From Siphonodentalium dalli (lineage: Eukaryota > Mollusca > Scaphopoda > Gadilida > Siphonodentaliidae): a DNA stretch of 64,000 bases. Within the stretch, counting starts at the first letter, position 1. Every line of letters begins with the position of its first letter. The notes beneath the pieces were generated by a model that was given only the letters and a program-made list of their open reading frames with translations, had not been told where the DNA came from and ran no database searches. The DNA is taken from contig CP136066.1 of NCBI GenBank assembly GCA_032622095.1, positions 10,997,784 to 11,061,783 on the forward strand, written 5' to 3'. The position numbers and the translations under genes are program-made. Shown piece after piece: positions 55,553 to 64,000 of the stretch.

Positions 55553-58500
55553 GTGAGTTATAAGTGCATCATTTACTCATTTGGGTGAGTTATAAGTGCA
55601 TCATTTACTCATTCGGGTGAGTTATAAGTGCATCGTTTATTCATTCGGGTGAGTTATAAGTGCATCGTTTACTCATTCGGGTGAGTTATAAGTGCATCGT
55701 TTATTCATTGGGGTGAGTTATAAGTGCATCGTTTATTCATTCGGGTGAGTTATAAGTGCATCGTTTACTCATTCGGGTGAGTTATAAGTGCATCGTTTAT
55801 TCATTCGGGTGAGTTATAAGTGCATCGTTTACTCATTCGGGTGAGTTATAAGTGCATCGTTTACTCATTCGGGTGAGTTATAAGTGCATCGTTTATTCAT
55901 TCGTGTGAGTTATAAGTGCATCGTTTACTCATGCTGGTGAGTTATAAGTGCATCGTTTACTCATTCGGGTGAGTTATACGTGCATCATTTATTCATTCTG
56001 GTGAGTTATAAGTGCATCGTTTATTCATTCGTGTGAGTTATAAGTGCATCGTTTACTCATTCTGGTGAGTTATAAGTGCATCGTTTACTCATTCGGGTGA
56101 GTTATACGTGCATCATTTATTCATTTGGGTGAGTTATAAGTGCATCGTTTACTCATTCTGGTGAGTTATAAGTGCATCGTTTATTCATTCTGGTGAGTTA
56201 TAAGTGCATCGTTTATTCATTGGGGTGAGTTATAAGTGCATCGTTTACTCATTCGGGTGAGTTATAAGTGCATCGTTTACTCATTCGTGTGAGTAATAAG
56301 TGCATCGTTTATTCATTGGGGTGAGTTATAAGTGCATCGTTTACTCATTCTGGTGAGTTATAAGTGCATCGTTTACTCATTCGGGTGAGTTATACGTGCA
56401 TCATTTATGCATTCTGGTGAGTTATAAGTGCATCGTTTACTCATTCGTGTGAGTAATAAGTGCATCGTTTATTCATTCGGGTGAGTTATAAGTGCATCGT
56501 TTACTCATTCTGGTGAGTTATAAGTGCATCGTTTACTCATTCGGGTGAGTTATAAGTGCATCGTTTACTCATTCGTGTGAGTAATAAGTGCATCGTTTAT
56601 TCATTGGGGTGAGTTATAAGTGCATCGTTTACTCATTCTGGTGAGTTATAAGTGCATCGTTTACTCATTCGGGTGAGTTATAAGTGCATCGATTATTCAT
56701 TTGGGTGAGTTATAAGTGCATCGTTTATTCATTCGGGTGAGTTATAAGTGCATCGTTTACTCATTCGGGTGAGTTATAAGTGCATCGATTATTTATTTGG
56801 GTGAGTTATAAGTGCATCGTTTATTCATTCGGGTGAGTAATAAGTGCATCGTTTACTCATTCTGGTGAGTTATAAGTGCATCGTTTACTCATTCTGGTGA
56901 GTTATAAGTGCATCGTTTACTCATTCGGGTGAGTTATAAGTGCATCGTTTACTCATTCTGGTGAGTTATAAGTTCATCGTTTACTCATTCGGGTGAGTAA
57001 TAAGTGCATCGTTTATTCATTCGGTGAGTTATAAGTGCATCGTTTACTCATTCTGGTGAGTTATAAGTGCATCGTTTACTCATTCGGGTGAGTTATAAGT
57101 GCATCGTTTACTCATTCGGGTGAGTTATAAGTGCATCGTTTACTCATTCGTGTGAGTTATAAGTGCATCATTTACTCATTCTGGTGAGTTATAAGTGCAT
57201 AGTTTACTCATTCGGGTGAGTTATAAGTGCATCGTTTATTCATTCGGGTGAGTTATAAGTGCATCGTTTACTCATTCGGGTGAGTTATAAGTGCATCGTT
57301 TATTCATTCTGGTGAGTTATAAGTGCATCGTTTACTCATTCGGGTGAGTTATAAGTGCATCGTTTACTCATTCTGGTGAGTTATAAGTGCATCGTTTACT
57401 CATTCGGGTGAGTTATAACTGCATCGTTTATTCATTCGGGTGAGTTATAAGTGCATCGTTTACTCATTCTGGTGAGTTATAATTGCATCGTTTACTCATT
57501 CGGGTGAGTTATAACTGCATCGTTTATTCATTCGGGTGAGTTATAAGTGCATCGTTTACTCATTCTGGTGAGTTATAAGTGCATCGTTTATTCATTCGTG
57601 TGAGTTATAAGTGCATCGTTTACTCATGCGGGTGAGTTATAAGTGCATCGTTTACTCATTCGGGCGAGTTATAAGTGCATCGTTTACTCATTCGGGTGAG
57701 TTATAAGTGCATCGTTTACTCATTCTGGTGAGTTTAGGTTCATCGTTTACTCATTCGGGCGAGTTATAAGTGCATCGTGTATTCATTCGGGTGAGTTATA
57801 AGTGCATCGTTTACTCATTCGGGTGAGTTATAAGTGCATCGTTTATTCATTCTGGTGAGTTATAAGTGCATCGTTTACTCATTCGGGTGAGTTATAACTG
57901 CATCGTTTATTCATTCGGGTGAGTTATAAGTGCATCGTTTACTCATTCTGGTGAGTTATAAGTGCATCGTTTACTCATTCTGGTGAGTTATAAGTTCATC
58001 GTTTACTCATTCGGGTGAGTAATAAGTGCATCGTTTATTCATTCGGGTGAGTTATAAGTGCATCGTTTACTCATTCTGGTGAGTTATAAGTGCATCGTTT
58101 ACTCATTCGGGTGAGTTATAAGTGCATCGTTTACTCATTCGGGTGAGTTATAAGTGCATCGTTTACTCATTCGTGTGAGTTATAAGTGCATCATTTACTC
58201 ATTCTGGTGAGTTATAAGTGCATCGTTTACTCATTCGGGTGAGTTATAAGTGCATCGTTTATTCATTCGGGTGAGTTATAAGTGCATCGTTTACTCATTC
58301 GGGTGAGTTATAAGTGCATCGTTTATTCATTCTGGTGAGTTATAAGTGCATCGTTTACTCATTCGGGTGAGTTATAAGTGCATCGTTTACTCATTCTGGT
58401 GAGTTATAAGTGCATCGTTTACTCATTCGGGTGAGTTATAACTGCATCGTTTATTCATTCGGGTGAGTTATAAGTGCATCGTTTACTCATTCTGGTGAGT

Positions 58501-61500
58501 TATAATTGCATCGTTTACTCATTCGGGTGAGTTATAACTGCATCGTTTATTCATTCGGGTGAGTTATAAGTGCATCGTTTACTCATTCTGGTGAGTTATA
58601 AGTGCATCGTTTATTCATTCGTGTGAGTTATAAGTGCATCGTTTACTCATGCGGGTGAGTTATAAGTGCATCGTTTACTCATTCGGGCGAGTTATAAGTG
58701 CATCGTTTACTCATTCGGGTGAGTTATAAGTGCATCGTTTACTCATTCTGGTGAGTTTAGGTTCATCGTTTACTCATTCGGGCGAGTTATAAGTGCATCG
58801 TTTATTCATTCGGGTGAGTTATAAGTGCATCGTTTACTCATTCGGGTGAGTTATAAGTGCATCGTTTATTCATTCTGGTGAGTTATAAGTGCATCGTTTA
58901 CTCATTCGGGTGAGTTATAACTGCATCGTTTATTCATTCGGGTGAGTTATAAGTGCATCGTTTACTCATTCTGGTGAGTTATAAGTGCATCGTTTACTCA
59001 TTCGGGTGAGTTATAACTGCATCGTTTATTCATTCGGGTGAGTTATAAGTGCATCGTTTACTCATTCTGGTGAGTTATAAGTGCATCGTTTATTCATTCG
59101 TGTGAGTTATAAGTGCATCGTTTACTCATGCGGGTGAGTTATAAGTGCATCGTTTACTCATTCGGGCGAGTTATAAGTGCATCGTTTACTCATTCGGGTG
59201 AGTTATAAGTGCATCGTTTACTCATTCGGGTGAGTTTAGGTTCATCGTTTACTCATTCGGGTGAGTTATAAGTGCATCGTTTACTCATTCGGGTGAGTTA
59301 TAAGTGCATCGTTTACTCATTCGGGTGAGTTATAAGTGCATCGATTATTCATTTGGGTGAGTTAAAAGTGCATCGTGTATTCATTCGGGTGAGTTATAAG
59401 TGCATCGTTTACTCATTCGGGTGAGTTATAAGTGCATCGTTTACTCATTCGGGTGAGTTATAAGTGCATCGTTTACTCATTCGGGCGATTTATAAGTGCA
59501 TCGTTTACTCATTCATGTGAGCTATACGTGCATCGATTATTCATTCGTGTGAGTTATAAGTGCATCGTTTATTCATTCTGGTGAGTTATAAGTTCATCGT
59601 TTATTCATTCATGTGAGCTATACGTGCATCGTTTATTCATTCGTGTGAGTTATAAGGGCATCGTTTATTCATTCGTGTGAGTTATAAGTACATCGATTAT
59701 TCATTCTGGTGAGTTATAAGTGCATCGTTTATTCATTCGGGTGTGTTATAAGTTCATCGTTTACTCATTCGGGTGAGTTATAAGTGCATCGTTTATTAAT
59801 TCGGGTGGGTTTAGGTGCATCCTTTACTCATTCGGGTGAGTTATAAGTGCATCGTTTATTCATTCTGGTGAGTTATAAGTGCATCGTTTATTCATTCATG
59901 TGAGCTATACGTGCATCGATTATTCATTCGTGTGAGTTATAAGTGCATCGTTTATTCATTCTGGTGAGTTATAAGTTCATCGTTTACTCATTCGTGCGAG
60001 TTATAAGTGCATCGTTTATTCATTCTGGTGAGTTATAAGTTCATCGTTTACTCATTCGTGCGAGTTATAAGTGCATCGATTATTCATTCGGGTGAGTTAT
60101 AAGTGCATCGTTTATTCATTCGGGTGAGTTATAAGTTCATCGTTTACTCATTCGTGCGAGTTATAAGTGCATCGATTATTCATTCTGGTGAGTTATAAGT
60201 GCATCGTTTATTCATTCGGGTGAGTTATAAGTTCATCGTTTACTCATTCGGGTGAGTTATAAGTGCATCGTTTATTCATTCTGGTGAGTTATAAGTGCAT
60301 CGTTTACTCATTCGGGTGAGTTATAAGTGCATCGTTTACTCATTCTGGTGAGTTATAAGTGCATCGTTTATTCATTCGGGTGAGTTATAAGTTCATCGTT
60401 TATTCATTCTGGTGAGTTATAAGTGCATCGTTTACTCATTCGTGCGAGTTATAAGTGCATCGTTTACTCATTCTGGTGAGTTATAAGTGCATCGTTTACT
60501 CATTCGGGTGAGTTATAAGTGCATCGTTTATTCATTCTGGTGAGTTATAAGTGCATCGTTTACTCATGCGGGTGAGTTATAAGTGCATCGTTAACTCATT
60601 CTGGTGAGTTATACGTGCATCGTTTACTCATTCTGGTGAGTTATAAGTGCATCGTTTATTCATTGGGGTGAGTTATAAGTGCATCGTTTATTCATTCTGG
60701 TGAGTTATAAGTGCATCGTTTATTCATTCTGGTGAGTTATAAGTGCATCGTTTACTCATTCTGGTGAGTTATAAGTGCATCGTTTACTCATTCTGGTGAG
60801 TTATAAGGGCATCGTTTATTCATTCTGGTGAGTTATAAGTGCATCGTTTACTCATTCGGGTGAGTTATAAGGGCATCGTTTATTCATTCTGGTGAGTTAT
60901 AAGTGCATCGTTTACTCATTCGGGTGAGTTATAAGGGCATCGTTTATTCATTCGGGTGAGTTATAAGTGCATCGTTTACTCATTCGGGTGAGTTATAAGG
61001 GCATCGTTTATTCATTCTGGTGAGTTATAAGTGCATCGTTTACTCATTCTGGTGAGTTATAAGTGCATCGTTTATTCATTCTGGTGAGTTATAAGTGCAT
61101 CGTTTACTCATTCTGGTGAGTTATAAGTGCATCGTTTATTCATTCATGTGAGCTATACGTGCATCGATTATTCATTCGTGTGAGTTATAGTGCATCGTTT
61201 ATTAATTCGGGTGGGTTTAGGTGCATCCTTTACTCATTCGGGTGAGTTATAAGTGCATCGTTTATTCATTCTGGTGAGTTATAAGTGCATCGTTTATTCA
61301 TTCATGTGAGCTATAAGTGCATCGATTATTCATTCGTGTGAGTTATAAGTGCATCGTTTATTCATTCTGGTGAGTTATAAGTTCATCGTTTACTCATTCG
61401 TGCGAGTTATAAGTGCATCGTTTACTCATTCTGGTGAGTTATAAGTGCATCGTTTATTCATTCGGGTGAGTTATAAGTGCATCGTTTACTCATTCGGGTG

Positions 61501-64000
61501 AGTTATAAGTGCATCGTTTATTCATTCGGGTGAGTTATAAGTGCATCGATTATTCATTCGGGTGAGTTATAAGTGCATCGTTAACTCATTCTGGTGAGTT
61601 ATAAGTGCATCGTTTACTCATTCGGGTGAGTTATAAGTGCATCGTTTACTCATTCTGGTGAGTTATAAGTGCATCGTTTACTCATTCTGGTGAGTTATAA
61701 GTGCATCGTTTACTCATTCGGGTGAGTTATAAGTGCATCGTTTACTCATTCGGGTGAGTTATAAGTGCATCGTTTATTCATTCGGGTGAGTTATAAGTGC
61801 ATCGTTTACTCATTCTGGTGAGTTATAAGTGCATCGTTTACTCATTCTGGTGAGTTATAAGTGCATCGTTTACTCATTCGGGTGAGTTATAAGTGCATCG
61901 TTTATTCATTCGGGTGAGTTATAAGTGCATCGTTTACTCATTCTGGTGAGTTATAAGTGCATCGTTTATTCATTCGGGTGAGTTATAAGTGCATCGTTTA
62001 CTCATTCTGGTGAGTTATAAGTGCATCGTTTACTCATTCTGGTGAGTTATAAGTGCATCGTTTACTCATTCTGGTGAGTTATAAGTGCATCGTTTACTCA
62101 TTCGGGTGAGTTATAAGTGCATCGTTTACTCATTCGTGTGAGTTATAAGTGCATCGTTTATTCATTCGGGTGAGTTATAAGTGCATCGTTTATTCATTCG
62201 GGTGAGTTATAAGTGCATCGTTTACTCATTCTGGTGAGTTATAAGTGCATCGTTTATTCATTCGGGTGAGTTATAAGTGCATCGTTTACTCATTCTGGTG
62301 AGTTATAAGTGCATCGTTTATTCATTCGGGTGAGTTATAAGTGCATCGTTTACTCATTCTGGTGAGTTATAAGTGCATCGTTTATTCATTCGGGTGAGTT
62401 ATAAGTGCATCGTTTATTCATTCGGGTGAGTTATAAGTGCATCGTTTACTCATTCTGGTGAGTTATAAGTGCATCGTTTACTCATTCTGGTGAGTTATAA
62501 GTGCATCGTTTACTCATTCTGGTGAGTTATAAGTGCATCGTTTACTCATTCGGGTGAGTTATAAGTGCATCGTTTACTCATTCGTGTGAGTTATAAGTGC
62601 ATCGTTTATTCATTCGGGTGAGTTATAAGTGCATCGTTTATTCATTCGGGTGAGTTATAAGTGCATCGTTTACTCATTCTGGTGAGTTATAAGTGCATCG
62701 TTTATTCATTCGGGTGAGTTATAAGTGCATCGTTTACTCATTCTGGTGAGTTATAAGTGCATCGTTTATTCATTCGGGTGAGTTATAAGTGCATCGTTAA
62801 CTCATTCTAGTGAGTTATAAGTGCATCGTTTATTCATTCGGGTGAGTTATAAGTGCATCGTTTACTCATTCTGGTGAGTTATAAGTGCATCGTTTACTCA
62901 TTCTGGTGAGTTATAAGTGCATCGTTTACTCATTCTGGTGAGTTATAAGTGCATCGTTTACTCATTCTGGTGAGTTATAAGTGCATCGTTTATTCATTCG
63001 GGTGAGTTATAAGTGCATCGTTAACTCATTCTGGTGAGTTATAAGTGCATCGTTTACTCATTCTGGTGAGTTATAAGTGCATCGTTTACTCATTCGGGTG
63101 AGTTATAAGTGCATCGTTTACTCATTCTGGTGAGTTATAAGTGCATCGTTTATTCATTCGGGTGAGTTATAAGTGCATCGTTAACTCATTCTGGTGAGTT
63201 ATAAGTGCATCGTTTACTCATTCTGGTGAGTTATAAGTGCATCGTTTACTCATTCTGGTGAGTTATAAGTGCATCGTTTATTCATTCGGGTGAGTTATAA
63301 GTGCATCGTTAACTCATTCTGGTGAGTTATAAGTGCATCGTTTACTCATTCTGGTGAGTTATAAGTGCATCGTTTACTCATTCGGGTGAGTTATAAGTGC
63401 ATCGTTTACTCATTCTGGTGAGTTATAAGTGCATCGTTTATTCATTCGGGTGAGTTATAAGTGCATCGTTAACTCATTCTGGTGAGTTATAAGTGCATCG
63501 TTTACTCATTCTGGTGAGTTATAAGTGCATCGTTTACTCATTCCTGTGAGTTATAAGTGCATCGATTATTCATTCGGGTGAGCTATAAGTGCATCATTTA
63601 CTCATTGGGGTGAGTTATAAGTGCATCGATTATTCATTCTGGTGAGTTATAAGTGCATCGTTTATTCATTCGGGTGAGTTATAAGTGCATCGTTTATTCA
63701 TTTTGGTGAGTTATAAGTGCATCGTTTATTCATTCGGGTGAGTTATACGTGCATCGTTTATTAATTCGTGTGAGTTATAAGAGCATCGTTTATTCATTCG
63801 TGTGAGTTATAAGTGCATCGTTTACTCATTCTGGTGAATTATAAGTGCATCATTTATTCATTCTGGTGAGCTATAAGTGCATCGTTTATTAATTCGTGTG
63901 AGTTATAAGTGCATCGTTTATTCATTCTGGTGAGTTATAAGTGCATCGTTTACTCATTCTGGTGAGTTATAAGTGCATCGTTTACTCATTCTGGTGAGTT
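55553..64000 (+). repeat. 32-bp array of duplicated exon 3 / 5' splice-site junction, about 264 copies
   Basis: From the true donor to the end of the window runs GTGAGTTATAAG plus TGCATCGTTTAYTCATTCGG. The latter is the last 20 nt of exon 3, the former the first 12 nt of intron 3. 8448 bp divided by 32 is 264. Main variants are TCATTCTG, TCATTCGT and TCATTGGG before GTGAG, with scattered GCGAG or GTGTG. Nearly all copies keep a usable GT. Rare marker units (GTGAGTTTAGGTTCATCG at about 57730, 58753 and 59232) show block duplications of about 1.0 and 0.5 kb. Confidence 0.95.

Noticed and set aside
55553-64000. CRISPR array
   Set aside because: Units are contiguous 32-bp tandem repeats without unique spacers, and the context is a eukaryotic intron.

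Overview
The window is animal nuclear DNA, most likely from a mollusc and probably a bivalve. The evidence is AT-rich sequence, long introns with GT/AG junctions, dense minisatellites, many MITEs and Helitrons, a Ty3/Gypsy element, and IAP-like BIR-RING genes. No bacterial gene organisation, rRNA or convincing tRNA was seen. The species cannot be named from sequence alone.

The backbone is one plus-strand host gene. Exons at 8051-8188, 19449-19597 and 55421-55552 have consensus splice sites and compatible phases (0, then 2). Together they encode a signal-anchored protein that enters a FkbM/METTL24-like methyltransferase domain. Intron 1 is 11.3 kb and intron 2 is 35.8 kb. The window ends inside intron 3. 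At two of its exons the 5' splice junction itself has become the unit of a tandem array. There are 13 copies of a 28-bp unit after exon 2, and about 264 copies of a 32-bp unit after exon 3, running off the window end. The 3' splice-site flank of exon 3 is also arrayed. Use of any downstream donor would give an immediate in-frame stop. I consider this the most unusual host-gene feature.

Layout: 1-2050 is a decayed minus-strand C2H2/transposase-like gene. 3.5-8 kb holds a 15-bp array and piggyBac-like MITEs. 8-19 kb (intron 1) holds a Helitron, a mariner-like MITE, a 40-bp satellite, a broken Crypton-type tyrosine recombinase and 42-, 37- and 34-bp arrays. 19.6-24.8 kb holds the donor array, a hAT-like element, another piggyBac-like MITE and foldbacks. 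24819-53562 is a nested Ty3/Gypsy element on the minus strand. 53.6-55.4 kb holds a LINE 3' end, a MITE and the pre-exon array. 55.5-64 kb is the donor array.

The Gypsy element (1167-bp LTRs, TSD GGTA) carries gag, a -1 frameshift site, pol and a third ORF with a C2H2 finger. Its 3' LTR contains a clean 844-bp Helitron; the other LTR is the empty site. Its third ORF is split by a 17,759-bp palindromic element with a perfect 6-bp TSD, TG...CA ends, two nearly identical 8,381-bp arms and a 997-bp loop. Each arm carries a BIR-RING (IAP-like) reading frame with the same in-frame TGA and an intact compact gene with two PC4-like segments. The loop holds a decayed PC4-like relative. No polymerase, integrase or capsid gene was seen, so this looks like a non-autonomous, possibly virus-derived, giant foldback element.
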